Part shown: piece by piece, positions 27,668-36,447 of the stretch | Numbering within the stretch: the stretch's first letter is position 1 | Layout of the letters: the number at the start of each line of letters is the position of its first letter | Origin: CAZFLD01 sp964519835 | GTDB taxonomy: Bacteria; Spirochaetota; Spirochaetia; DSM-27196; CAZFLD01 | Reading direction: 5' to 3' | DNA: 64,000 nucleotides | Assembly: GCA_964519835.1 (NCBI GenBank) | Contig: CAZFLD010000014.1 | Location: forward strand, 1-64,000 | The notes under the pieces: model-generated | What the model saw: only the letters and a program-made list of their open reading frames with translations | Database searches by the model: none | What the model was told of the DNA's origin: nothing | Made by a program: the position numbers and the translations under genes

Positions 27668-27828
27668 TCAGCTCAAATCGGCGGAAAATTCCTTGGCATA
27701 AGCCCCGGCCATGTCTTGCTGCACATCCGCCACGGCGACGACACGAGCCTCGGGGTTCTCAAAGATCGACTGCAAGTGGGGCGGCCGATAAAACCGCAGC
27801 CAACAACGCCGAGAGAGAGTGGTTGCAA
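27668..27828 (-). pseudogene. N-terminal relic of a Gfo/Idh-family oxidoreductase
   Basis: On the minus strand, LGVVGCGFIGR gives a Rossmann glycine motif. After a frame change, HLQSIFENPEARVVAVADVQ continues through AYAKEFSADLS to a TGA. This is the order expected for the first 50-55 residues of a Gfo/Idh/MocA protein (GxGxxG, helix, then a beta strand ending in D). It begins directly after the stop of the gene at 27834 and runs straight into the DUF5703 relic. It is not a close copy of the oxidoreductases at 18330 or 45552. Confidence 0.75.
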
Positions 27829-27833
27829 CGCAC

Positions 27834-29609
27834 CTAAAGCTCCCCTTTTCGTTTCGCTCGAATCGTCTCGCCAGGTTCGGTACAGGAGTCTTTCAGGGTG
27901 GCGTGAACCAGCTGTGTTTCAGGCCCCTCGACGGGCGCGAGCGGCCTGAGATCACGGGTAATAGTCCCGTTCTCGTCCCGGTACACGTGCAGTAAGAGTT
28001 GCATCTCACTTCGACCGGTTAGGTCAACTTCTATGGCGCCGGCGCTTTTGTCGTACCGCACGGAAGCTAAACCGACGCCATGCCGACACCTCGCGTACTC
28101 GCCCATGTGAGTCCACGAGGTGTGGATGAGTTCGTATTGCGCAATCTTCCGGCCTATTCCGGAAAGCAGGCGGTCCCACTCTTGAGGTGTGAGGATGGCA
28201 ATGTTCTGCTCGTGCGTTGTAAGAACCACGGGCATGAGGGATCGCAGCTGATGAAGAATCCCAAACGACCCGTACTCGGCGCACTTCTCAATGTCGGCTA
28301 CCCGTCGGCCGTTGGCCCAGAGGAAGTCGTACGACTCGCCGACCGGTTTGACAAGGTCCCTTGCAACAAGCGATTCGGTTAGCGCCTTGGGGATAATGTC
28401 GTAACCCGGCGATATGACAAAAAAACCGTCCGCCATCTTTTCCGTGTCGATCACACCGCCCTGCCCGCCGTAGGGCAGCAATCCGCGCTCGGTGAACTTG
28501 AGCCTGGTTTCGGCGGCCAGAGGACGGTTGAGCAATGTCATTTCTCGTTCACGAAGAAACTGCAGCGCCGTGTGACCAATGTCCCCAAAGTGTGGACAAC
28601 TGACGTGCGACCAGGTGATTCCGATGCCTGCGGCGAATGCGTCCACCCTGCCGAACACCTCTTCCAGCTCGACGTGCGTGTAACACCGTCCGCTTCGATG
28701 CTCGAGGGGCGCTGCCGGTTTCCAGAATATCTGCCGGGCCCAGTCAAAGGCATGCGGACTGAACTCTGCAACTCCATCGTCGTACAGCCGCTTTATTTTT
28801 CCGCCGAGATCCTGGTCGATGTTGTCGAGAAACAACGAAACATGCGGGATCCAACCGTGCTTGTGAAACGTGTCCACCCACCCGAAGTGGTCCTCGCCAC
28901 TGCAGTCGTCTATGCGGGCCGTCGCGAAGGGTGGCATAGCGAGCATGGCAAATGGCTTTCGGGCGGACCACACGATGCTCCTCCAGAACAAGTCGTCGAG
29001 ACCCCCACCGTGCCCAAGATACTCGCGCTGCCACAACCGAGAAGAAAGCGAGCTCAGCACGAACTTGCCGGAACCGTAGGTTCCGCTGAAAATGCCCACT
29101 TGCCCACCCGAGTCGGCAATGCGAACAAGCACGGTGCACGCAGCCGAGACGTTTACAACGTCGCCGCATTCAATCGGCTTGTTCAGACTAATAAACTCCG
29201 GTTCTCGAAGCTTGGTAATAAAGTGGTTCACATCCCATACCCTGATCTGTGCCGTAGTGGTATGGGGCATCCGCGAGAATCCCTCTCGGGTTCGCACGCC
29301 ACCGAGCGCCTTTATCGCGTCGGGGTACGCGTGGATATCGCCGTCGAACGAAACCAACCCGGCGCCTCGGAAAACGGCATCGGCCAGCGAGTGAGCCGCG
29401 CTCTCGGACAGCGCTCCTAAGACTCCCTGCTGCGCCACGAGGATAACCGCATTCTCTCCGACCCCTTCCAAGTCTTCGGTCGCAATGTCGAGAATCGTGT
29501 AGGGAGCCTTGTAAAAGTCGAGAGCCGAGTAGACGACCTCGTAGTTGGCCTCGTAGGTCTCGCTCGCCGTGCTGTTCACCAAGCACAGGACCTGCCTGTT
29601 TGAGCTCAT
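27834..29609 (-). CDS. Two-domain protein: glutamine-amidotransferase-like plus deacetylase-like (uncertain)
   Basis: The 591-residue protein starts at the ATG at 29609, preceded by AGGAGA. The open frame continues 62 codons upstream, but that part reads like a UroD relic. Residues 1 to about 230 look like a Rossmann/flavodoxin or ThuA-type glutamine-amidotransferase-like domain (LVAQQGVLGALSES, GAGLVSFDGD). From about 230 on, ATARIDDCSGEDHFGW and HVSLFLDN resemble NodB/DUF2334-type polysaccharide deacetylases, where an R-x-D-D segment carries the metal aspartate. No signal peptide is seen. It probably modifies an oligosaccharide. Domain calls are tentative; I do not recognise a named family. 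Confidence 0.6.
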   Translation of the reverse strand: MSSNRQVLCLVNSTASETYEANYEVVYSALDFYKAPYTILDIATEDLEGVGENAVILVAQQGVLGALSESAAHSLADAVFRGAGLVSFDGDIHAYPDAIKALGGVRTREGFSRMPHTTTAQIRVWDVNHFITKLREPEFISLNKPIECGDVVNVSAACTVLVRIADSGGQVGIFSGTYGSGKFVLSSLSSRLWQREYLGHGGGLDDLFWRSIVWSARKPFAMLAMPPFATARIDDCSGEDHFGWVDTFHKHGWIPHVSLFLDNIDQDLGGKIKRLYDDGVAEFSPHAFDWARQIFWKPAAPLEHRSGRCYTHVELEEVFGRVDAFAAGIGITWSHVSCPHFGDIGHTALQFLREREMTLLNRPLAAETRLKFTERGLLPYGGQGGVIDTEKMADGFFVISPGYDIIPKALTESLVARDLVKPVGESYDFLWANGRRVADIEKCAEYGSFGILHQLRSLMPVVLTTHEQNIAILTPQEWDRLLSGIGRKIAQYELIHTSWTHMGEYARCRHGVGLASVRYDKSAGAIEVDLTGRSEMQLLLHVYRDENGTITRDLRPLAPVEGPETQLVHATLKDSCTEPGETIRAKRKGEL

Positions 29610-29798
29610 GTTGTGTCTCTCCTTGATCGTTTGTCGATGGCCGTTCAAAGGCATCGAACACCGTTTGTATAAGGACTCCCAGTTGTCCGGCATTTGCCCG
29701 GATATCTCCAAAGCGAAGCCACGACGATTGGCGTGTTGAACCTTCTCAATCACCGCCCGCTCCAAGGCTTCCGGCGGCTCGCCGTACAGCCCCAAGTG
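29610..29798 (-). pseudogene. C-terminal relic of a UroD-fold protein
   Basis: The frame in front of the 29609 start codes GEPPEALERAVIEKVQHANR and RGFALEISGQMPDNWESLYKRC. This follows the end of the UroD-like proteins nearby (EEVERCTEIGKPHPGFF, then LAVGNHIPANTP and ALYYNRC). About 50 codons remain, open and in frame with the next gene, and they begin immediately at the end of the second 166-bp repeat. Similarity is modest, so this is a lead rather than a firm call. Confidence 0.5.
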
Positions 29799-29965
29799 TA
29801 GTATCGCTCGCGTGCGTGACCCACACAGTCTTGTTGTTTGGGATTGTTGTGCCGGTGATTTAGGAGTTTTGACGACCGGCGTATCAATGCCTCACGGAAT
29901 GAGCCGCCGTGTGCGCAAAAAAGGGGCGCCGAGTCTCCTCGGCGCCCCAGATCGGCGCAAATCCG
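29799..29965. repeat. 167-bp direct repeat, copy 2 (carries a minus-strand terminator)
   Basis: Direct copy of 27139-27304, offset 2,660-2,661 bp. It sits between the end of the secreted protein gene (29987) and the UroD relic. The core (29833-29965) is almost identical to copy 1; the one-base length difference is in the A-run beside the terminator stem. Confidence 0.9.
29917..29948 (-). terminator. Rho-independent terminator of the secreted-protein gene
   Basis: On the minus strand an 11-bp perfect GC-rich stem (GGGGCGCCGAG with its complement) and a 4-nt loop precede six T. It lies about 40 bp after the stop codon at 29987, so it most likely ends that transcript. Confidence 0.88.
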
Positions 29966-29986
29966 CCAAGACCTTATGGAACTCCG

Positions 29987-32944
29987 CTATCTGTGCTGGA
30001 GCACCACACGAACCGAGCCGTCGTCGGGATCGATCGGAATACGAAGACTCCTGATCTGGCCCCCGGCCGCCTGATTCGGGGCCACGGGTTCGCCATACTG
30101 CACCTGTGCGTCGGCCAGCCAGGAAACCTCGACGGCTCCGCCGTCTCGCGAGAGCGTCAGCGAACCGCCTTCCGGTCCCGAGACGGTGAAGTCTTCGCCC
30201 TCGGTGCCGTATAGATACACCGGGAGGTTTAGATAGACCTGGTGATCTCCTAGATCCCCGATGTGTTCAACATCGATGGTAACTCGACCGTCGTCGTGCA
30301 GCTCGTAGGTCCACACGACCCGCGTGTTAGGCACCGCCCCGATGCTTGCGCCGACCGGCTGAGCCCAGCGAACGTCACTTGCTATCTCGAACACACGATC
30401 CAGCTCGATCCAGCGGAGGGTGCCGTTCTCCATGCCCTCCCAGGCGGGAGCATCGGAAGCCCCGTAGCGGACGAGGCTGCTCTGCATCATAGTGCCTTCA
30501 GGTCGGCCCGTGATTCTGTTCCGCATGGACAGGACCACACTACCGGTCTCCTCCGCCCAAAGGGCGATCGGTGCACCGGTTATCCGGCCCTGTTGGCTGC
30601 GTGGGTCGCCACTGTAGAAAACGAGGGTGTAGAGGTCCCCGTGCTTGAACGCGACCTGGCCATCCAACTCCCAAATGCCTTCTTCCATCTCGAAAGGAAG
30701 CGTTGCGGGCTCTACCCGCGAGGGCAGGGTAAATGCGTCGTAAGCCAGTCTCGCCCATTTTCCGGTCAGGTCAACGCGTCCGGGATCCCCTTCGAAGGCG
30801 TCGCCCCGGCCGCTCATGCCCCAATAGATGAGGTCCCGCTGCCACTCCTCGGTGGTGGCCACGTAGTTCGTGATTGCGGCAACTCCCGGCTCTCCCGGTT
30901 CCGGCTGCGGCTGGAGGTGAAACTTTGCCGCCGCGATGGGAAACTCCGGGTACGCGGCGTGGGCCCCTGGATGGCCGGAGTTGTACAACGGTATTACGGT
31001 TCTGGCGTTGATAGAGTTTGGACTTCGCAGTTCTCCGTCCGGCTGTGGCAGCCAGTGAAACTGCTGAAAGAAAAAGGCGCGGTCGAGGGACTCCTTCATC
31101 CGACTGACGAGAGCGGGGTCGCTTTGCGGCAGATCACGATATTTGTAGTAGTTCTGGATGTGAAGCGCCAGGGCCATGTTCTCGTAGTTGCCGTCCGGTC
31201 CCCATTGCTCCAAAAAGTACCCTGCGGGATGCTGTCCGAAAGCGTTCATGGTCTGGTAGGTGTCTGGTCGGGTGGAGGTGTAATCGGTGTACGCCCAGGT
31301 CATTCGTTCAAACTTGTCCAGAAAACGAGGCTCGCCTGTTGCCAGATGGAGGTTGAGATAGCCCGAAATAACGGCATTTACTTGGTTCGGCGTGAAGTGC
31401 GTGAAATTGCCGTAGTGATCGGCATAAAACAGCATCGCCTGCTCGTAGATGTCCTTTACTTCCGGGTCCAGGAGGTCCCGCAGGTGGTAGTACGCATGTG
31501 CCAGGTTCTCGAACTGAAAGAATCCGGCACCAGACAGGCCGTCGCCTGCATCCGCCGGAATACTCCGAATTATGCCGACCGATGAGATGTTGTTGATCAT
31601 CGCCAGCGCGGAGAGCTGAGCCCGATTTAGCACGGCCTCGTTGTGATAGGTGAGGTTCGTTTCGGTCGGGACAGTCAAGAGCGCAGCGAAGTTCCCCATA
31701 TGGAGGGTGTTGTTCGCCTTTGGGTAGAAAAAGTTGTGCCAGTTGACTTCTGGGAACACAAGGTTACCCGATTCATGAACAAAGAAGCCGTAGGCAGGGC
31801 TTTGTGGATCTATGACCTGTTTGTCGAACACATAGTTCAGGTGCGGAAGCCCTCCGTAGTAGCCCCACATAAGCGCTTCCAGCTGTGGGTTTTCCAGGCT
31901 GTCTACATATTCCCGGGTCACCTCCGGCCACTCGATGTCTACGTCGAAGTCCGTCTCCGGATCAAAACGTAGCATCGCCTCGCGAGCCCGTCTCTGAAGT
32001 GGGCCCTGCACCGTAATGCCTCCCACCTCGAAGGTCCCACCGCGGAGCGCCCGCGCCGCTTCGGGTGTCGGCGTCAGCAACTCGGGAGAAGAGGGCAGAT
32101 AGATTGCGTCCCCTACATCCGCGTTCTGGCTAATCCGCCAGACGGTGTCTGTTACGTCGACCGTGGAATCCTCCCCACCGCCAAGCGCAACGCCCGGCTC
32201 TATCTTGAGGGTACGCCGCACGGCAAACCCATTGGTAACGGCAACGGCAAAGTCGTCGGGACCGGCGTACAGTTCGCCGTTGGGCTTGTACACCGAAACG
32301 TCTACCACGTCTTCCTGTTCGTTAGTAAACGGATAGGTGTAGACCCGGAACGCGGCGACCGACTCCGGCAGGTATGCGTACAGGTCGGTGGGGGTCGTTT
32401 CAGTGACGCCGAGTTTCGCGATGCCGCCGATGCCCCAGTTGTCTGTGGCCGGCAAGCCGATCTCGACGCGGTCGCCGTGCTGCCCACCAATAAAGCTTAC
32501 ACGCCAGATGCCGGACTCCTCGGAATCAATCTCAGGGATGTGCAGAATAATCTCCCTTCCAAACTCCGGAAGAACATCGCTGAAATCATAGAAGAGCACC
32601 GTGTCGCCGTTGGGCGAATATACCGTGACGTACTGGAACTCCCGGAAATGCCTGGTCCCAACGCCGGTGTTCTCGTACTTGACGTAGATGGCCTCCGGCG
32701 CGGAATCGTACTCCGCGAGCATGTACACGCCCTGCATCTCGTTTCCTGCCATCTTGAACAGGACCGCTGCCTGGTAGACCGGAAAGCGTGCCTGGATGCG
32801 CTCGATTGCGGTTGGTGGAGTCTCCGTTTCCACCCCCGCGTTGATGGGCTCTCTGCCCCTCAGCTCTTCGGAAACTCCAGTGCCAAACGCCGCAGGCGCC
32901 AAAAGAAGCGCCACGACAATTCCCAAAACAAGACGTCTTTTCAT
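29987..32944 (-). CDS. Large secreted lyase/hydrolase-like protein with signal peptide
   Basis: The 985-residue protein begins with a clear export signal (MKRRLVLGIVVALLLAPAAF, cleavage probably near FG-TG), so it acts in the periplasm or outside. Residues about 60-280 look beta-rich. About 330-720 is alpha-rich with Trp, His and Asn clusters (HPAGYFLEQWGPDGNYENMA, NSGHPGAHAAYPEF) like an (alpha/alpha) toroid of polysaccharide lyases. The C-terminal 250 residues look like a beta-sandwich (RWIELDRVFEIASDVRWAQP, HIGDLGDHQVYLNLPVYLYG). This three-part layout recalls PL8/heparinase-type enzymes, but no signature is decisive. The ATG follows AAGGAGG. It ends in a strong terminator and is probably monocistronic. 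Confidence 0.6.
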   Translation of the reverse strand: MKRRLVLGIVVALLLAPAAFGTGVSEELRGREPINAGVETETPPTAIERIQARFPVYQAAVLFKMAGNEMQGVYMLAEYDSAPEAIYVKYENTGVGTRHFREFQYVTVYSPNGDTVLFYDFSDVLPEFGREIILHIPEIDSEESGIWRVSFIGGQHGDRVEIGLPATDNWGIGGIAKLGVTETTPTDLYAYLPESVAAFRVYTYPFTNEQEDVVDVSVYKPNGELYAGPDDFAVAVTNGFAVRRTLKIEPGVALGGGEDSTVDVTDTVWRISQNADVGDAIYLPSSPELLTPTPEAARALRGGTFEVGGITVQGPLQRRAREAMLRFDPETDFDVDIEWPEVTREYVDSLENPQLEALMWGYYGGLPHLNYVFDKQVIDPQSPAYGFFVHESGNLVFPEVNWHNFFYPKANNTLHMGNFAALLTVPTETNLTYHNEAVLNRAQLSALAMINNISSVGIIRSIPADAGDGLSGAGFFQFENLAHAYYHLRDLLDPEVKDIYEQAMLFYADHYGNFTHFTPNQVNAVISGYLNLHLATGEPRFLDKFERMTWAYTDYTSTRPDTYQTMNAFGQHPAGYFLEQWGPDGNYENMALALHIQNYYKYRDLPQSDPALVSRMKESLDRAFFFQQFHWLPQPDGELRSPNSINARTVIPLYNSGHPGAHAAYPEFPIAAAKFHLQPQPEPGEPGVAAITNYVATTEEWQRDLIYWGMSGRGDAFEGDPGRVDLTGKWARLAYDAFTLPSRVEPATLPFEMEEGIWELDGQVAFKHGDLYTLVFYSGDPRSQQGRITGAPIALWAEETGSVVLSMRNRITGRPEGTMMQSSLVRYGASDAPAWEGMENGTLRWIELDRVFEIASDVRWAQPVGASIGAVPNTRVVWTYELHDDGRVTIDVEHIGDLGDHQVYLNLPVYLYGTEGEDFTVSGPEGGSLTLSRDGGAVEVSWLADAQVQYGEPVAPNQAAGGQIRSLRIPIDPDDGSVRVVLQHR

Positions 32945-33271
32945 CGCTTACCCTCCTTGGATAATCGTGCTTTTGTCCATATTGCGGTGGGAAGTCGCAC
33001 CGGGGCACTCTCTGGTTTGGCTCATAGTTTCAGTCTTTTCGACGTTCCTCCGGTGCCGGGGATGTCTCGATAAATCCGGAACAACGGTCCAAAGCAACAA
33101 GAGGCGATGGGTTACGAGCCGATACATGCTGATAAAATTTTCGATTTTTCCGCGGTTTTTCCCATGATCACGGAAAACCGAACATGACGGCCGAGTAAGT
33201 GTAGGCCATGAGAATCCCACATGGGACGGCACACCGGAGTAGAACCGCGCTGCGGCTTCGCCGCCGTACGC
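32945..33271. other. Intergenic region upstream of the secreted-protein gene
   Basis: These 327 bp separate two minus-strand genes and probably hold the promoter of the 32944 gene. I found the ribosome binding site (AAGGAGG) and a small GC hairpin (GCGGC-TTC-GCCGC near 33250) just after the dehydrogenase stop. No convincing gene, relic or long palindrome was seen. Confidence 0.5.
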
Positions 33272-34309
33272 CTATCGGTCACCTGCCCAGTCAAACGCGG
33301 CACACACAAATGTATCCGGCCGGTCGATCAAGCCGTCGAAGGCCGTCTTGGCGTCCCGGTACGGAAGTACATGCGTCAGCAATGGTCCAACGGCCAGCCG
33401 CTCCTCTCGGATTAAGCGAATCGCTTCGGCGGCGTTTCGAAGTCGCGATATGCCGCCGTGTTGTTCGAATTGTGGAAACGCAGCTTCGTGGGCGCCAATC
33501 ACTGTGCGATTATCGTGGGCGGCTCGAAAGAAGGCATAGGTGTCGATTGTACTGCCGAACTTGGGTGAGCCCAGCAGCACATACTCGCCACCGCGGCGGG
33601 CAAACTCCGCGCTCGAAACAATAATGTCCGGTTTCCCAACCGCATCGACACAAATATCCGCAAAGTCGTCGAAGCCTGCCTCGCGCATCGCGCGGCGGAT
33701 ATCCTTCTTGTCGCTTGTTGCCGTGTGCCTGATCCCCGTCTCAGCCGCGATGTTTCGCCGCCTCTCGATCGGGTCGATCCCGATTACGCGCGCGCCACCG
33801 ATAGTGTACAACTGAGCGGCAAGGTTGCCGATAACCCCAAGGCCGTAAACAAGGACCGTTGCACCAAGGGTTCGCGAAGAGACCAGCGGCGCCGTCAGCG
33901 ATATTTCGCTCAGTCGCGCAAAAAGTGACTCGGGTCGAAACTGCTCGTGCGTGAGCTTGACCACAAACGCGGTGCTTGGCCTGATCGTATAGTAGGCACC
34001 GTGGGGACGGGCCGAGAAGACGTAGTCCCCCGGCGAGAATCCTTCCACCTTGGCGCCGCACGCAACAACCTCCGCGACATTTGTGTACCCGCTGTTAAAC
34101 GGGTATGAACCCCAGGCACCCGGTACGCCGACGTTTGGGTTTTCTCCCGTGTAGATCGCACCCTCGGTTCCCGGCGATATCAGAGACCATCGGGTCTTGA
34201 TGATCATCTCGGATTCGTCGATGTCTGCTTCCCGGATTGTCTCCTTGCGAAACTCAATGGTTCTCGGTGCGGTGAACACCACTCGTTCGCCTGTGTACTC
34301 GCGACCCAT
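33272..34309 (-). CDS. Medium-chain dehydrogenase/reductase (zinc-independent type)
   Basis: The 345-residue MDR-fold NAD(P)-dependent oxidoreductase has a GroES-like N-terminus (SLISPGTEGAIYTG, GYTNVAEVVACGAKVEGFSPGD) and a Rossmann domain with VYGLGVIGNLAAQLYTIGG and VIGIDPIERR; the aspartate suggests NAD. The catalytic and structural zinc cysteines of alcohol dehydrogenases are absent. Similar proteins act on sugar alcohols or sugar-derived ketones. The ATG follows GGGAGA by about 6 nt. It is divergent from the isomerase-like gene at 34576 across a 266-bp region. Confidence 0.82.
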   Translation of the reverse strand: MGREYTGERVVFTAPRTIEFRKETIREADIDESEMIIKTRWSLISPGTEGAIYTGENPNVGVPGAWGSYPFNSGYTNVAEVVACGAKVEGFSPGDYVFSARPHGAYYTIRPSTAFVVKLTHEQFRPESLFARLSEISLTAPLVSSRTLGATVLVYGLGVIGNLAAQLYTIGGARVIGIDPIERRRNIAAETGIRHTATSDKKDIRRAMREAGFDDFADICVDAVGKPDIIVSSAEFARRGGEYVLLGSPKFGSTIDTYAFFRAAHDNRTVIGAHEAAFPQFEQHGGISRLRNAAEAIRLIREERLAVGPLLTHVLPYRDAKTAFDGLIDRPDTFVCAAFDWAGDR

Positions 34310-34575
34310 GGCTTTCTCCCTATTTCAATCTTTTTCCAATTTGCAAATCGATCCGATACAGCTTCTACGGTTTCTCACTTTCAGCAACAGTCTATCTTGC
34401 TCCGAAGCCGAGGCAATGCAATCGCACGGCTTTGGCGGAGTGTACCGAGGATTTGGCTTGCGGGACCTAATTTCCGTTCAACCGGGCATCACAAAAGCGC
34501 CGTCGTAGCAAAAACCGGTGCTGACGGCAAAAGAAACAAGAGGCGAGTGGCAATAATCGGTGGGAGCATAACAAC

Positions 34576-35391
34576 ATGAACGACTGGAAACTATTTCCGT
34601 TTAATAACTATTTTGCCTTTTCCGACAGGTCGTACTCCGCCGATGAAATGTGGGATATCGCCAAGGCGTCAGGTTATGACAAGTTTTACTACTCCTTCCC
34701 GCGAGCCGAGCAGGATGGGATCAGGGTCGCCTCGGGAATCAGGGAACAACGCCGTCGTACCGGCCTGGGCCTTGGAGCGCTTTACACGGTGGTCCGGATG
34801 CACGAGCCGGTTCCCGAGGGAGGCGCCTCGGTTGTTGACGCAATGGACTGCTTGGAACCTGGCGACACCTTGGAGCTTGCGCTTATGCTCGAGTGGAAAC
34901 AAGATCGCTCGGATCCTCAGCACGATCAGATGGCGATCGATTTGCTCGATGCTTGGCTCGCTGAGGCGGAAAAGCGTGACCTCGAGATCTCTCTGTATCA
35001 CCACTTTGGTTTTTGGATGGAGCGATTCGACGACTGCCTGAGGCTCGCGAAAAAGATCGACAATCCAAGGCTGGGAGTGACCTTCTGCGGCTACCATTGG
35101 TACGCAGTGGATAGGGAAGAACTCGACGGAAAACTCGATGCGGCGCGGGACTATTTGAAAATCGTAAATGTCTGTGGCAGTCGCTATGCGCCGGAAACGA
35201 AACAAATGCCGACCGGCTACACCATCGAGCCCGTCGGACGCGGCGATTTCCCTCTGAGCCGGGTAATTGCGGCCATGCGCCGGATCGGCTATACGGCAGA
35301 TGTCGGTTTTCAGGGTTACAAGCTCGGGGGAGATGCCGAGGCAAATCTCGCTGAGTCGATTAGGGGCTGGCGGGCTGCGGTCGCGGAGTAG
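34576..35391 (+). CDS. Xylose-isomerase-like TIM-barrel protein (copy 2)
   Basis: The 271-residue paralogue of the protein at 4977 shares most conserved blocks (YDKFYYSF, RRTGLGLGALYTVVRM, LGVTFCGYHWYAVD, IGYTADVGFQGYKLGGD). As in copy 1, the last strand has Gln where isomerases usually have a metal-ligand Glu. It starts the operon that continues with an RmlD-like reductase, a DegT aminotransferase and a galactokinase-like kinase, so in this setting it may act on an amino- or keto-sugar. The two copies differ in neighbours, suggesting duplication followed by separate use. Confidence 0.78.
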   Translation: MNDWKLFPFNNYFAFSDRSYSADEMWDIAKASGYDKFYYSFPRAEQDGIRVASGIREQRRRTGLGLGALYTVVRMHEPVPEGGASVVDAMDCLEPGDTLELALMLEWKQDRSDPQHDQMAIDLLDAWLAEAEKRDLEISLYHHFGFWMERFDDCLRLAKKIDNPRLGVTFCGYHWYAVDREELDGKLDAARDYLKIVNVCGSRYAPETKQMPTGYTIEPVGRGDFPLSRVIAAMRRIGYTADVGFQGYKLGGDAEANLAESIRGWRAAVAE

Positions 35392-35553
35392 TGTAGCGGC
35401 GGACGGCGGCGCCTCGCTTCTAAATAAGTGCCCGCCTGACAGAAAACCAGCCTGTGAGAAGCTCCGGGCTTTCGAAAAATGCGACACACCTTGCCAAAAG
35501 CTCCGGACGCCCGGCCAATAAACACCGCGTAGAGTTTGGATGGAGGCACAGTG

Positions 35554-36447
35554 ATGATCGACTCCCTGTTGGTTTTTGGCGGCGGCGGTTTTGTAGGCGG
35601 TAACCTGTGTACCATTGCCCTTCGCTGCGGCGCCCGAGTCCATATCGCCGACTCCAAGGTGCGTGACGCGATTCCGGGGGCCGAGTGGCATCAGGTGGAC
35701 ATAACGGACACCACCCAAGTGAAAGGCCTGCTAACGGAGCTGCGACCAAATTTCGTCGTGGATCTTGCGGCAGTCTCAGATATCGACCTTGCGGAAAAGA
35801 ATAATCACATTGCACACAGCATCAACGTCACCGCCGCGGAGACCGTGGCCAAAGGCTGCGCCGAGTTGGGGGCACATTTTTTGTATTTTTCGAGCGACGC
35901 AGTCTATTCCGGGGCGGAAGGCCCTTATAAAGAGAGGCACGCCCTCGACCCCGTGAACTACTATGGGCGTAGCAAAAAAGAGGGAGAAGCGGCAATCTCC
36001 GCGGCGTTGCCCGATGCTACGCTGGTGCGTATTTCCCTTGCGCTCGGTTTCCCCGTGACCGACGGCAATTCTTTTTTCGCTTCGCTGGTCAACAAGCTCG
36101 ACGCGGGAAACACGGTGAGCGCTCCGGCCGACGAGGTTCGAACACCCCTTGATGTCCTTACGATTTCGGAGGCCGTCTTGGAGCTCCTCGAGCAGAAACA
36201 CGCCGGGCCAATCAACCTGGGAAGCACGTCGAGTATGGACAGGGCCGCACTGACACGGCGGGCGGCGGAGCTCCTCGGCTACCCACATGCCTCCATTGAC
36301 GACGGGCCCGCCGAAAAACCGGGTCGCGCGCCGCGGCACAAAAATGGCATCATCGATGTTACCGCGGCGCAATTGCTACTAACAACAACTCTGCCGAGCG
36401 CCCAAGGCGCCATCGAAAGAGCAATACGTGAGAGGCTAGACAAATGA
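35554..36447 (+). CDS. NAD-dependent sugar epimerase/reductase (RmlD-like)
   Basis: The 297-residue extended short-chain dehydrogenase has FGGGGFVGG near residue 8, YFSSDAVYSG near 110 and YYGRSKKEGE (Y-x3-K) near 134, and resembles dTDP-4-dehydrorhamnose reductase. The ATG at 35554 is preferred because GGAGG lies 7 nt upstream; a GTG one codon earlier is possible. Its TGA overlaps the next start (ATGA), so it is translationally coupled to the aminotransferase. It probably reduces or epimerises a nucleotide-linked or free keto-sugar. The exact substrate is unknown. Confidence 0.85.
   Translation: MIDSLLVFGGGGFVGGNLCTIALRCGARVHIADSKVRDAIPGAEWHQVDITDTTQVKGLLTELRPNFVVDLAAVSDIDLAEKNNHIAHSINVTAAETVAKGCAELGAHFLYFSSDAVYSGAEGPYKERHALDPVNYYGRSKKEGEAAISAALPDATLVRISLALGFPVTDGNSFFASLVNKLDAGNTVSAPADEVRTPLDVLTISEAVLELLEQKHAGPINLGSTSSMDRAALTRRAAELLGYPHASIDDGPAEKPGRAPRHKNGIIDVTAAQLLLTTTLPSAQGAIERAIRERLDK

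Noticed and set aside
30263..31585. 440-codon plus-strand open frame
   Set aside because: It lies antisense to the secreted lyase-like gene, has no recognisable motif, and follows from the high GC content of that gene.
33004..33025. Similarity of CACTCTCTGGTTTGG to the UroD-like N-terminal coding region near 26022
   Set aside because: Only about 16 bases match and the flanks are unrelated, so it is too short to call a duplication.
34536..34550. AAGAGGCGAGT resembling the conserved 14-nt DUF5703 upstream element
   Set aside because: The match is partial and the distance to the start codon differs (27 rather than 62 nt).
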